A program made the translations under genes and the position numbers. DNA of 22,388 bases from Chara braunii (Eukaryota > Streptophyta > Charophyceae > Charales > Characeae), in NCBI GenBank assembly GCA_003427395.1, contig BFEA01000370.1, forward strand, positions 897,016 to 919,403, given 5' to 3'. Below the pieces are notes generated by a model, which was given only the letters and a program-made list of their open reading frames with translations, was not told where the DNA came from and searched no databases. Below, piece by piece: positions 8,543 to 18,230 of this stretch. Position 1 is the stretch's first letter; every line of letters begins with the position of its first letter.

Positions 8543-11112
8543 TCCACTCGCGTCGCTGATGTTCTGACGCGATGTTAGGTCCCGTGAACACCTGGAAGCG
8601 AGTATTCACCCATCCTGCAGTAATGATGAAGCTCGTTTTAGGCAATAGTAGCTGACCTTTCTGCCGGCAACCACGACTCCGAATCACTAGAGGCAATGAC
8701 TATCTTTGTCTCACACCGTGGCGGTCATTCTTGCTGCCAGCTGCAGCAGCTCCCGATCTCTTGTGACAATGACGGTCCCCCTTTTCGAGTGATAATAGTC
8801 GTTCCCACCACGAGCGCAGTGGCTCTCGATTCAATCCTCGCAATGGTGCTCGTAGTTCTCGAGCAATAATGGTCGATTCGTCAACAACGTACGTTACTGC
8901 ATCTCGCTCGCCCGATCCTGTTGACCGCCCGCAGAAAGACCACTTCTCAGACAGTCTCCAACACGACTTGCGAACGCCTGTCGCGCAACTTCCCTCTCAT
9001 AGTCCACATACCACTAGCACCTTCTCGATTTCTCATACTTCCTGGCTGCAACTCGACCCTCATGAGTTTTCCCTGCGAGCAGATTACATGATCGTTTTCG
9101 TCTAGGCTCAAGACTTTGCTTGCTCGTTCATCCGGTCTCCACGAGTGCAAGTGCTCCCTTGAAGAGGTCCTTAACAGCGGCGAGGACGGCTGAGTTCCCC
9201 GGGCGCACGTCAATAGTGTCCCATCCGTTTGAGTTTCCGTCCGTTTTAGCTCTCATCCATCCTTTGTGCCGCCTCCACACGGCGACTCCCCTCAGCATCA
9301 ACTAGCGAGGACTTCACACCCTGATCAACACTCTTCAACACTGTGTACGCCAGACGCGCCTCCCCAATCGTCCCTTCTCTCCAAGGCTCGCCTTTACTCC
9401 GAGTTGAGCAGTGCACGACGCACACCAGACATGCTTCCATCACACACCCCAACTGGGACGTTTCCCCCTCTTGACCGAAACGCACGTGCACTGAGTACGC
9501 TTGGCACGCATCAAAAACACGCCTCCCCTTCCGCACTATCTGAATGTCCTCTCTCCCCCCTTGTGTCGCGCAATTCCCCATCTTATTCGTTAACCGGACC
9601 ATCAGAGCTCTGCTCAGAGTACTCGAGTGGGCGGGGTACACCAGGCGCGCTGAATGCCTCCCCTTTCTCGCTGGTCCCTTTCTTTATCTGCACGGGAGCC
9701 TAACAGCACAGGGCGCTGGCCTCGAATGAGACTGTGGGCAACGAAGGCACTAGTGGCACGGAAGCTGCAAGCCTAGGCCCAGCATAAGCTGAGGGTGCAT
9801 CTGCGGATGAGAAAACTGGTAAAGGGAACTGGATTATTTGCACGTATGGTCACAAAAAAAAATCATTGCCCCGACTTTAGAGTCAACTGCCATGATTAAA
9901 ATCAGTACCACTGACCCATCAAACCCTCTGTTGTATTCAGTGACTGTGCCAAGGAATAATAGCGTCGCCACAGTGATCCGTACCTGAGCTGGAGATCAAA
10001 ATTATGGTGTAAGGTTCCAATGTCGTACCAAGAAGTAATAATATCCAACCGTAGTGAACCGTCCCAGTTTCTCGCTAGTGATCGTGTCACCGTAACCAGG
10101 CTGTCGTGTAGCTAGAACAGTACCAGAATGATGACATTGAGCCGGAGTGAACTACATCAGCCCCGGACCCTACTAAATACCATGTCAAGCCGAAAGCGTG
10201 TCGTACCAATATCGAACCTAAAAAATGTGAACAGACCACAATGTGCGGCCCCAATACCATACCTGCGTCGAAGCAGCAACCTTACACAATCAATGTCAAT
10301 TGCCATATTGAGCGGCAAGTGTGTCGTACCAGTACGAGACCAACAACCATCCCAAATTAATAAACCCAACCAGTGATTATACCAAGCCAAAGTCCCGAAC
10401 CGCGGACCAGATGTCGTTCCAAACACCACAAGCACCATGCCTGTACCATATCAGTTTTCATACTGGGTCCCGACCAGACACTGCACCAGACGTCAATTAT
10501 CATATATGTGCCATTTCCCAGATCATACCAAGAAGAGTCGACCATCGTCGCTAGAAATCAATTCGTTGGCCCAACCGCATACATATTCAACGTCCACCTC
10601 ACAAGGTGTTGAAATAATTGACGGTCGACATCGTACGTCACTCAACACACCATAGGATATCGGTAGGATGTGGGCATTGCACGCTAAATAGCTCCCGGAT
10701 TATGACAAGGGTGATAATTAGGGAAAATCCGGTAAAATTTAATAAATAAAGGAGATTTATTAAAATCAATAGAAACAAATAAATAGATAAACTCAGGTTT
10801 AAATCATTGAGACCTAATCGGATAGAAAATATTAAATAATCATTAATTACTTGTTTTTCAATTTGTTTTATTATTTTCAACTTTATTGGTCGTTTTTAAT
10901 TTCTTCATTAAATTAAATAAAATTCGAGGCTCGTACTCTCGCCAACTGGTTAGCGTGAAAAAGACCGCCCGAGGGCCTACTGCTATTCCTTTGCCTCATA
11001 GCTGGCGGATTCGAAGACAACCTCTGAACAGACAGAAAGGGTAAGTGTGAGGAACGGTAGAGTCGGCTGTTCATCTTATTAATTTTAAAGGTTAGTTCCT
11101 ACGACCGACAAA

Positions 11113-11154
11113 GGGGAATTCAGGGTTCCTCGGGGAATTCAGGGTTCCCCGAGG
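11113..11154 (+). repeat. 19-bp tandem repeat with embedded hairpin
   Basis: GGGGAATTCAGGGTTCCTC at 11113-11131 is followed directly by a copy differing by one base (11132-11150) and by the start of a third. Within it CCTCGGGGA (11128-11136) and TCCCCGAGG (11146-11154) form a perfect 9-bp stem. Confidence 0.9.
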
Positions 11155-11215
11155 GTTCCGGCAAGAGTACACGACAAATCTTAACCGGACGTTAGGTTGG
11201 GACGAATCTCTTCTA

Positions 11216-11250
11216 TGTCGGGCGGCCGATCGGTCTGTGGCCGCCCGACA
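11216..11250. repeat. Perfect 12-bp stem hairpin at the arm terminus
   Basis: TGTCGGGCGGCC at 11216-11227 is exactly complementary to 11239-11250 around an 11-base loop. It is the inner end of the left arm. The right arm has the same structure at 20677-20711, with one missing and a few changed bases. Confidence 0.85.
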
Positions 11251-11552
11251 GTAAGCCTGGACCTCTTCTCGACATCCCCATCGAGATCCCGCCGTGTTGG
11301 TCAGAGGAAGTGTACAAGTTCCAAAGTGATCGCTCGTATGCGTCGTCCTCGTCGACGCTTGAGTGTCTTGTGTTTGGGTTTCATGGAAAACCTGGGACTG
11401 AGAGGATGTTTTTTGTTTTTCCTAATTCTGTGTGGCTTGGGTATAGGCAAGGGAACGTTTTTCTGCTTCTTCCTCTGTTGATACGAAAACGGTATGGATG
11501 CGCCGCCCTGTCTGATGCGGACTCTTCGTTTCGATCTCCTGAGTACGAAAAG

Positions 11553-12896
11553 TCACTTCCTTTTCTTCCCTAGTGTCAAACCTTTCACTTTTCGGTTCTT
11601 TAGTCTTTTCCTTTTCTTTGAACTCTCCCCTACCTCAAACTGTTTTGATGGTGTCTCATATGTCATCTTGGCTTTACCCTTTCCCTTGGGATCCGACAGT
11701 ATTGGTGTAAGGGTAGAGACTTCCCTTGGTCTGAACAGTTTCAGCCTAGCCCCTGCCACAGGATCTCTTCATCTAGACCCATCTAATTCGGCTATCATAT
11801 ACGCTCCCCAGTCGAGTGCCTCGACTACACATTAGGGCCCCATCCATCTATTCGCCAACTTTCCCGACCATCATCATGATGTCCTTTCCAAAGCCGCGTC
11901 ATACAAAAGTACCAGATCGCCCACACTTACCTTCTCCTTCCTAATCCTGACGTTCTTATCCCATCTCTCCTTCCCTTTCCCTCTTTCCAAAGTTAGTCGA
12001 TCAGTCGCCGTCATAAGATTGTCTTTTAACCCGTAAGCTATCTGTCTCGTTCGAGCTGCCAACAACTCCTCGCGCGACATATTGTCTGCCCAGTCGACAG
12101 TAGTCCAACTGTCAACATATAACTCTATAGGCAGAGGGCAATGCCTCCCAAACCATAAGGTGTAAGGTGGGTAACCTGTGCTAGCCCGAACCGTGACATT
12201 GTTCGCCCATATTGCATACCGAAAGTATCACGGCCAATCAATGTCTTTCACTCTACACCACTTGGATACTGACGCTATCAGAGACTGATGACCTCGTTCT
12301 ACCGGTGAATTCGACTGAGGGTGATAGGTGGTGGCTATCGAGACCCTTGCTCCCGCCTTTTTGAACACATTCTGAACTTCATCGGCTAGGGACTCTGCTT
12401 CTCTATCCATCACAAGTCTACTAACGCAGCCATATCTAGACAGGTATTCTGGGACAAAGTTTTTGACTTCTTTAGCAGACTTGGTCCTGATGGGCTTACC
12501 GTTCACAAACCCCGTGAAATCATCCCTGATGCTCACCACATAGTTCATGTTGCCTATCCCTTTCGACATCTTCACCAAATCAATATATACCTTCTCTCCT
12601 GGCCAAGTAGGGTAAGACGAACGAAGAGGCTCCTTGTATCTCACATGGGCTCTCTTCTGACACTCCTCACAGGTCATGCAGTACTTCTCAACGTCCTTAT
12701 ACTGACCTTCCCACCAGTATAGCCTCCGCACCTTCTCATACGTGCCCTTTACTCCTCTATGTCCACCAACTACACCATCGTGAAGTTTGACTACTATAGA
12801 CTGTTTTTCGTCAGGATCACAGACCACTCGTAGAAGCATTCCTGATCCCGTAGCTTTCCTGATCCAAAACAGAACTGAGTTGTCTGTCTTCTGATC
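11553..12896 (-). pseudogene. pol: Ty3 integrase with GPY/F-like region and lysine-rich tail
   Basis: The main open part is 12228-12839, but the same frame is open upstream from 12896 and continues past nonsense codons down to a TAA/TGA-type stop at 11553. Counting from the ATG at 12839, the zinc-binding site is H20, H27, C54, C57 (H-x6-H-x26-C-x2-C). The catalytic triad is D87, D145 and E181, with the canonical 35 residues between the last two. The TGA at 12228-12230 interrupts the core. Further on come S-T-G-Y-P-P-Y-T-L-W-F-G and a GPY/F-like R-W-M-G-P, then L-F-R-P-R-E-V and a basic tail (K-K-R-K-R-L-K-N-R-K) that could serve as a nuclear-localisation signal. It would insert element DNA into the genome. 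At least four nonsense codons and no indel lie within the stretch. Confidence 0.93.
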
Positions 12897-12931
12897 TCAG
12901 GATCTTGACTGTCCTTACCAAACAGATGTAG

Positions 12932-14554
12932 TCAAATTGTTCGATACTTTCCCTCGTAAAGGTTAACTAGAAATCGATCCGCTCGTCTCGGTTCGGTCAC
13001 GGTCAGTGCTGCTGCAGCTATTCGTCGCTCAGTGTCGATCGGAATTCGCGAAAGCCCATCGGCGACCTCGTTCTTAGTGTTCGAGATCCTCTCGACTAAA
13101 TAGTCATAGACTCGAATCCTAATCAACCATCGCGCGATAGTGGGGTCTGTCAGACTTGAATCCTTTTGTAAGACCAAAGCAACAGTTGTCGGATCTACTC
13201 GTAAAATAATCTGCCTCCCGTATATGTAGTGTTTAAATGCATCTAAGCACTGGAGAACCGCTAACACCTCCTTCTTAAATTGATTGTAATTCCTTTCTGA
13301 GACATTAAAGGTCCAACTCTCGAATCTCAATGGTCTTTCTTTCCCGTCATCATCCTTCTGGGAAAGCAGTCCTCCGACTGAACACAACCCAGCGTCCGTG
13401 GACACTATAAAGGGCGTGTTTGTCTCATCTTCGAAGAACGATACGCCTAGTAGGATACGTCCTCCCTCCTTGAATTCGCCTTTAAGTGCAAGCATGGCGA
13501 CTTCTTGTGAGGAACCCCACTGAAACCGTTCGGTCCTACGAAGAAGAAGTCTCAGTGGCTCAGCCTTCTGCTCGTGTCCTTGTATAAAGATTCGCCAATA
13601 CCCTACAACTCCCAAAAACTGACGAACCTCGGTCGCACTATGCAGCGACGACGACCAGTTCAAGAGCTTATCCAGCTTCGTTGGATCTGCCCGACACCCT
13701 CGCGCATCGCAAATAAAATCTAGAATCTTAATCGAAGAAACTGTCCAGCGGCTCTTTGTCTCACCGACCGTCAGATTAGCGTCGTCTAGCTGCTCTAGAA
13801 TCGCATAAATATCTGTCAGGTGTTGCTCCACAAATCCTAACCCAGAAGCGATATCGGTCTCATATTTCTTCACCAGTCCTTTAATCGGAAAATCATCAAG
13901 AAAGACTTCCACCTTGTCTGGAATGAAGTCTTTCAGGACCGTCACCATAGCTCTCTGGAATATCGCGACTTCATTAGTCCAACCCATAGGCACCACCATC
14001 ATCTGAATTAATCCTAGTGGCATGTGCATGGCGGTGAGATGTCCGTCTCTCGGATCTAGGGGTATCTCGTCATAACCAGAAAACAAATCGCAGACAGAGT
14101 AGATTGATCTGTTTTCTACTCCCTCCGCTAAGAGATTCGCATGGGGAATAAACCCGACGTCGCGGATGATGACCCCATTCACCTTCCGTATGTCTTGAAT
14201 GCACCAGATTTTCCCATCCGGTTTCCGCAAGAAGAACCATCTGTTCGCATAAGCGATGTCTGACAACTCAACTACATAAGAAATCATCTTCTCCTTTAAA
14301 AACTTGATCACCTCCGCATTCTCCTTTTGCGCATACTTCTGTCCTGCATCATTTCATGACGTATGTGAAATTGTATAAATCCTAGCGGGTTTGGCATACC
14401 TAGGATCGATTCTGCCTCTTTCCGCATCGCTAAATGCTATCACTTTATCGCAGGTCTTGAGAACTTCCAACACGCGTTCTCTCTCTTGCACGGTCAAATT
14501 CCCGTCCCCGATGTTCATTTTTGCTATCCTCTCCTCTGTTAGGCGCTGTGGCTC
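12932..14554 (-). pseudogene. pol: Ty3 reverse transcriptase-RNase H, catalytic residues intact
   Basis: The frame 12932-14311 encodes 459 residues. RT motif A has D75 (S-V-C-D-L-F-S-G-Y-D), motif B-like P-M-G-W-T-N is at 108-113, and motif C is F-L-D-D at 137-140 followed by F-P-I-K-G. RNase H shows D306 (S-T-D-A), E348, D373 and D418 (V-A-D-G-L-S-R). The same frame extends upstream through a TGA at 14354-14356 to about 14554 (I-A-F-S-D-A-E-R-G, Y-A-K-P-A-R-I-Y-T-I), which is the conserved N-terminal extension of this Ty3 group. A 13-base A run in sense (14555-14567) probably carries a slippage indel. A frameshift between 12931 and 12896 separates it from integrase. It copies element RNA into DNA. 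Confidence 0.95.
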
Positions 14555-14927
14555 TTTTTTTTTTTTTCCCTTTATCTCTCTTGCGATCTCTTCCTCATAT
14601 ATCCTTCCTAATGCCGACCGCTCGCAAGCGACTGCCTCTGGCTTAACTTTCTCGGCTACTCACTTGTGTTTCTTTGGTCGGCCCCCGTAAGGGGCTGTGC
14701 CCTTAAAAAAAACACATAAATCACTCCGCGAATTCCTCTTCCTGGCTTTTTGAGTAAGATCTTCCATCAACAATCATGTGATTCCATAAGTCTTCCACTT
14801 CATTTATACCTCCTTCGTCCTCCGTAAGTTGGGGTCCATATCTCTTCTCACGGAACCTCAGTGTGTGGTTAGCGAAAGAAGACGACTTGCGTGCCCCAGT
14901 CTCCAGAATGGTCCGGTTCCTCGAATC
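14555..14927 (-). other. Damaged protease-RT linker
   Basis: A T13 run (14555-14567) marks the right end of readable RT sequence. Between it and the protease there are short sense-frame pieces in more than one frame, acidic in character, interrupted by stops at about 14860 and 14700. I see no domain. By position it links protease to RT. Confidence 0.5.
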
Positions 14928-15521
14928 TCAGGGCTTTACAGTCTCTATCATAATCCTGTAACCATCGGGACGCTTGATAAAGAGCATCTGGATCCCATCT
15001 GGTCGCTCTATCGTGACGGCGTGAACATGGCTCAACCAAGTTTGTCCTAGGAGAAGTTTGAAGCTACAGTCCTTAACAGCAAAGACCAACATCGTTGTGC
15101 GTAGTCCTTCGACCTCAATGGCGGCCTTATGACAGACGCCTGAAATCTTCTGCTTCCTCCCGTCAGTCGTCTCTATCTTGAAGAAGAAGAACCTATCTAG
15201 GTCCAGTCCCAGCCTTACCGCAAGCTCCTCGTCTATGATGTCAGTTTCACTGTCATTATCAATCACTCCTTAGAGAACTATCTCGTCGTTGAGAATAGTT
15301 TCAATTGTCTCGCTCCCTAAAATATAAAACTTGTCAGGAGGCACGCCCTCCTTTTTATCCAGGTATACAGTCGTCGCGCAATCAGCTTTCACGCTCACGC
15401 CTGACACTGCCACAGTAGGCATCTCTGGTTTAGGAGTCATTTGTACGTCATCCCCTAGAGGAATTCGGGTCTTCCGTGTAATCATCTGGAGTTCATCGTG
15501 TGCTGGCCTAGACGCGGCCAA
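14928..15521 (-). pseudogene. pol: Ty3 aspartic protease, active-site motif altered
   Basis: Two pieces share one frame: 15270-15521, then a TAA at 15267-15269, then 14928-15266. Immediately after the stop comes V-I-D-N-D-S-E-T-D-I-I, which lines up with the D-T/S-G active site of retropepsins, here D-N-D. The glycine position is thus Asp, which should abolish activity; one base change from D-N-G would explain it. Near the C-terminus L-L-L-G-Q-T-W-L matches the retropepsin I/L-L-G box. The enzyme would process Gag-Pol. The upstream piece has no recognised fold and probably forms the Gag-Pol linker. Confidence 0.82.
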
Positions 15522-15604
15522 GTACTCGAGTATCGAGCACTACATAGGTTGCCTCAACGCACGCCTGAGAGACTCTATTGTGTCAATATTATCTAAGGAG
15601 CTCC

Positions 15605-16805
15605 TCATTGTGAACTTTTTTGCTCCGCGCTTTCATGGAGAAAGAATAAGCTCCTCTCCCTCGATCCTCTAACCATCCTTCTCAACCTAATTATATAGTC
15701 GGTATCAATTTTTTTTGCGGACTTGGTTGCCGCAACCTGTATAGGTGTAGTAGGCGTCTCGTCGTCGGAGGACAAGGTCATCCGCACACTCCGACTCTTT
15801 GCCGCTTTTTTACCCTTGCTCGGTTGTACACGCCTGGCCTCAACATTCTCCTTCATCGAAGGGAACATCGATACGTCGCCCAAATCGTCTACCAACTTAA
15901 CGTACTTGCGGTCAGCAAGTACGACAAGTCCCTCATCTATAGCTCGCCTGAGATCAGACCAATTTCTCTTCACATGATCAATCGACCAGCAATAGATACA
16001 AGAGTTCCTAGGAGTAGGACGTCTGTCCTCCACACCCCTAGCAACTGGTCCCCTCGCAACCCGCGCATCCTGATTTGGACCAGGTGATACAGGATAACCC
16101 GACGATTTAGGATAGCCAGGCGAATTAGGATATCCTCCCTACTCGTAACGTCCACGAGAGTCATCCTGTCTATTTCCTCCACGTTCCATTCTCTCGTAAT
16201 TGTCACAGTAACCATCTCGGCTGTCGAGACTGCCCGGACTCCGGTATCTGTCCGCGTTCCGGTCATATCTGGGGTTGCGCGGATACTGCTTCAGCCTTCC
16301 CCCTCTGCTAAAGGCGTTAGCCTCGCGGTACCTGTCTCCACGACGACCCCTATCTATATTCCGGCGTCACACGTCGACGTCTCTCTCTCTCTCACGATAG
16401 TCTGTGAGTGTGCGCGGGTTTCTATCCTCCACACTCCGCCAATGGTCGGTGTTCCTGCGATCCCATCGCAAAGAATATGGGGACCCTGGCTTGTCCCTGT
16501 AGGTCGTGACTCCCGTCTTTGTCTCGATGTTAATCATTTGTCTGGCTAGCCCCTTCATCATTTCCCTCATCTTCCTTATCTCATCTATCACTGCCTCTCT
16601 GTCCTTGAGTCACTGTGGTCGGATTCCGTCAATCAAATATCGTTGTTCCGCCCCAGGCTAATCGTTAAAATCAGGACACCTCTCAATATCGTACTCACGG
16701 TAGAGAGAGAAATCCCGATGTTGCATCCCTCTCCATACTAGGTCCTTATAATCATTTGCTTTGACCTTCATTGCCAACTTAAGAACCGTCGCAAAATCTA
16801 ACTTG
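15605..16805 (-). pseudogene. gag: Ty3 Gag nucleocapsid: basic region and zinc knuckle
   Basis: One frame covers this part, with stops at 16658-16660 (TAG), 16610-16612 (TGA), about 16367 and about 16140. In sense order there is a conserved capsid tail (V-L-K-L-A-M-K-V-K-A), then an Arg/Asp-rich stretch including Y-S-L-R-W-D-R-R and N-R-Q-D-D-S-R-G-R, a threefold G-Y-P-x-S repeat, and a CCHC-type knuckle C-I-Y-C-W-S-I-D-H-V-K-R-N-W. The last Cys of the knuckle reads Trp, one base away. The downstream part is Lys/Ser-rich. The region would bind element RNA. A frame change near 15660 leads into the protease frame and another at about 16806 separates it from the capsid. Confidence 0.87.
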
Positions 16806-17699
16806 TCATGAGGCAACTACTCCCTTCTGCTTTCCCCTTGGTAGTTGACCGATAAAGATCGTACATCGCTCGACCTCCGACAATTTCCCTTTTGCAATCA
16901 GGGCGTTGGATATCTTCTGGAATCGTTTCCCGAATGCTTGAACACTCTCGCCCTCCCCTTGGGTCGTCAATTTCAGATCTCGGATTGAATACCTAATGTC
17001 TTTTAGCTTGAAGAGTTCATAGAGGCTGGCTTTGTAGGTTGTCCACCTCCTGTCTTTTGGTCGTGCTTCTTTGATTACCTGACTTAAACTCGGGTCCGAG
17101 TTAAACATAAAATTGTCTATAATCTCGTCCTCCGACCATTGACTGCGATATGCGTGCAACTCCCACTTCTCGAGATACTCAGTGATACCGTACCCCTTGA
17201 AAATCGACGGTCTGGTGCCTAACTCCGAGGGCTGATGAAAGATGATGTATCGATCTCTCCTCGCGTAAGGAAGCATATACGACTCACCCGTCTGCGAGTC
17301 ATAGATTCGTTTTGGTGGTGTGGTCCTCTCAGGAGGCCTATCTCTGTCCCTCCAAGCCCGCTCCCGGAGGTACTGGTCTCTCCAGTCGTCTCCCCGTCTA
17401 TTCCCTCCAGCGTCTCTTCGCTCGTATATAGGCGAGCGTCGAACGCCCATCTCTCGTCGGAAACTTGGAGGCTCTGTTCGGTTCTCCATTTGTACCACCG
17501 ATGTCGTCTTATCTGGCTCAGCGACAACCGGGCAACCCATTACTTCGGGCTCCCCATCGTCGGGTTGCTTTACACATCGTAGTGAAGCATTCTGCCGAAT
17601 ACATTCCTTAAGGTCTCGCAGAGCACGGTCCGGTGACGTCCGATATACATTAGTCAGTTGATCCATACTCGAATGCGGACCCATCGTGTCCAACTCCAT
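16806..17699 (-). pseudogene. gag: Ty3 Gag capsid-like protein
   Basis: This 297-codon frame starts at an ATG at 17699. Residues 80-130 are extremely Arg/Asp-rich with R-P-P-E-R-T-T-P-P. From about residue 163 it has the retrotransposon Gag core: P-S-I-F-K-G-Y, L-E-K-W-E, W-S-E-D-E-I-I-D-N-F, and Q-G-E-G-E-S-V-Q-A-F-G-K-R-F. The frame stops at 16806, but homologous sequence continues in another frame, so a small indel truncates it. Gag assembles the virus-like particle. The sense frame continues upstream of the ATG with several stops to 17985, so the annotated start may not be the ancestral one. Confidence 0.9.
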
Positions 17700-17763
17700 A
17701 TATTCTATCTTTCCCTAAGCTCGCGTCTATGCAAGGTGTTCGTCGTCTCTAATATTCAAACAT

Positions 17764-17829
17764 GCAGCCCGGACCCGATGTCTGAACCGGCAGCCCGGAC
17801 CTAATGTCTGAGCCGGTTGCCTGGACCTA
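17764..17829 (-). repeat. 26-bp tandem repeat, about 2.5 copies
   Basis: Units lie at 17764-17789 and 17790-17815, differing at three positions, with a partial third unit to 17829. They lie just upstream of the gag ATG in sense orientation. Twenty-six bases is not a multiple of three, so this is unlikely to be an in-frame protein repeat. Confidence 0.85.
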
Positions 17830-17984
17830 TTTTTAGTCTCGATCCTCCCAATCTCAAAGTATTCAAACCTAATCCTCGACAACCCTCAAAATAACTCTTA
17901 GTCTCCCGCTCTCGTCTTAGATCTCGTGCTGGCCCTCTAATCCAAGAACTCCAGTATCAAGGAAGAGCTCTCCCTCCCGTTCCC

Positions 17985-18230
17985 CTAGTATACAGGCGCT
18001 CCGCGTCTGACCTCTAATACTCCCGTCTCAGGGCATCTCACTCTCCTACAAATCACACTCCCTATCGCACGTAGCTCCTCGTGAGTCCAAGTACTCAAGA
18101 AACGACGCAGGTCAATAGATGCTCTCCTTCCCAAGTCTCCCAATCCTTGTCGAATCGCGTTGCTCCCTCCTAGTGGATACTCATCTCCTTTAGCCATCAG
18201 AGTTTTGATGCCGTAGAACGAATTCGACAA
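17985..18230 (-). CDS. Unrecognised open frame upstream of gag
   Basis: An 81-codon frame in the same phase as gag. It contains L-G-D-L-G-R-R-A-S-I-D-L-R-R-F-L-S and W-T-H-E-E-L-R-A-I-G-S-V-I. Its upstream side continues in another frame (18231-18344) with R-L-P-K-P-P-T-P-Y-Q-V, so it is probably the tail of the duplicated-domain block that lies ahead of it. I recognise no family. Confidence 0.4.
   Translation of the reverse strand: MSNSFYGIKTLMAKGDEYPLGGSNAIRQGLGDLGRRASIDLRRFLSTWTHEELRAIGSVICRRVRCPETGVLEVRRGAPVY

Larger units (their letters stand above)
6761..9894. other. Long stretch without recognisable genes
   Basis: Open frames here are short, overlap on both strands and show no known motif. 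The stretch includes an A/C-rich tract (6818-6842), an AT-rich tract (7338-7376), C11 at 7502-7512 and G10 at 7574-7583, a 17-base A run (8007-8023), a repeated 25-mer at 7701 and 7827, a 22-base hairpin at 8521, degenerate CAATRRTRG-like repeats over about 8610-8880, and a C-rich section at 9100-9730. The two overlapping opposite frames at 9246-9641 (minus) and 9266-9703 (plus) follow from GC composition, and I do not call either a gene. Confidence 0.6.
9895..11250 (-). repeat. Left arm of a large inverted repeat; candidate 3' LTR of the Ty3 element
   Basis: Read on the minus strand from 11250, this stretch matches the plus strand from 20677 in the same order. Anchors are: TGTC-x-GGCGGCCACA (11250-11236 against 20677-20691); GTTCAGAGG within a 16-of-20 match (11029 against 20901); GCCTC-x-AATTTT (10930 against 20999); CCGGATTTT (10732 against 21416); GGTTCGGGACT (10401 against 21572). 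The first three anchors keep spacing within a few bases over 320 bp. It begins with TG about 300 bases beyond the end of pol, on the correct side and orientation for a 3' LTR. It contains a 19-bp tandem repeat at 11113-11150, an AT-rich tract at 10690-10930 and degenerate satellite-like sequence at 9905-10560. The outer edge is approximate. Confidence 0.7.

Noticed and set aside
9246-9703. Two overlapping opposite frames of 131 and 145 codons
   Set aside because: Both are open because the region is C-rich and weakly repetitive; neither has a recognisable domain, and the products look like translated repeat.
10640-11250. Left flank and right flank as direct LTRs of the minus-strand Ty3 element
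   Set aside because: Matches in the direct orientation stop after about 12 bases of the palindromic hairpin; the extended ordered matches are in the inverted orientation.
11197-11835. Three overlapping plus-strand frames
   Set aside because: They lie antisense to the end of pol and its flank; no motif, and the minus-strand reading has the integrase tail.
14391-14690. Plus-strand 99-codon frame
   Set aside because: It lies opposite the conserved N-terminal extension of the Ty3 reverse transcriptase and has no motif; it is a shadow frame.
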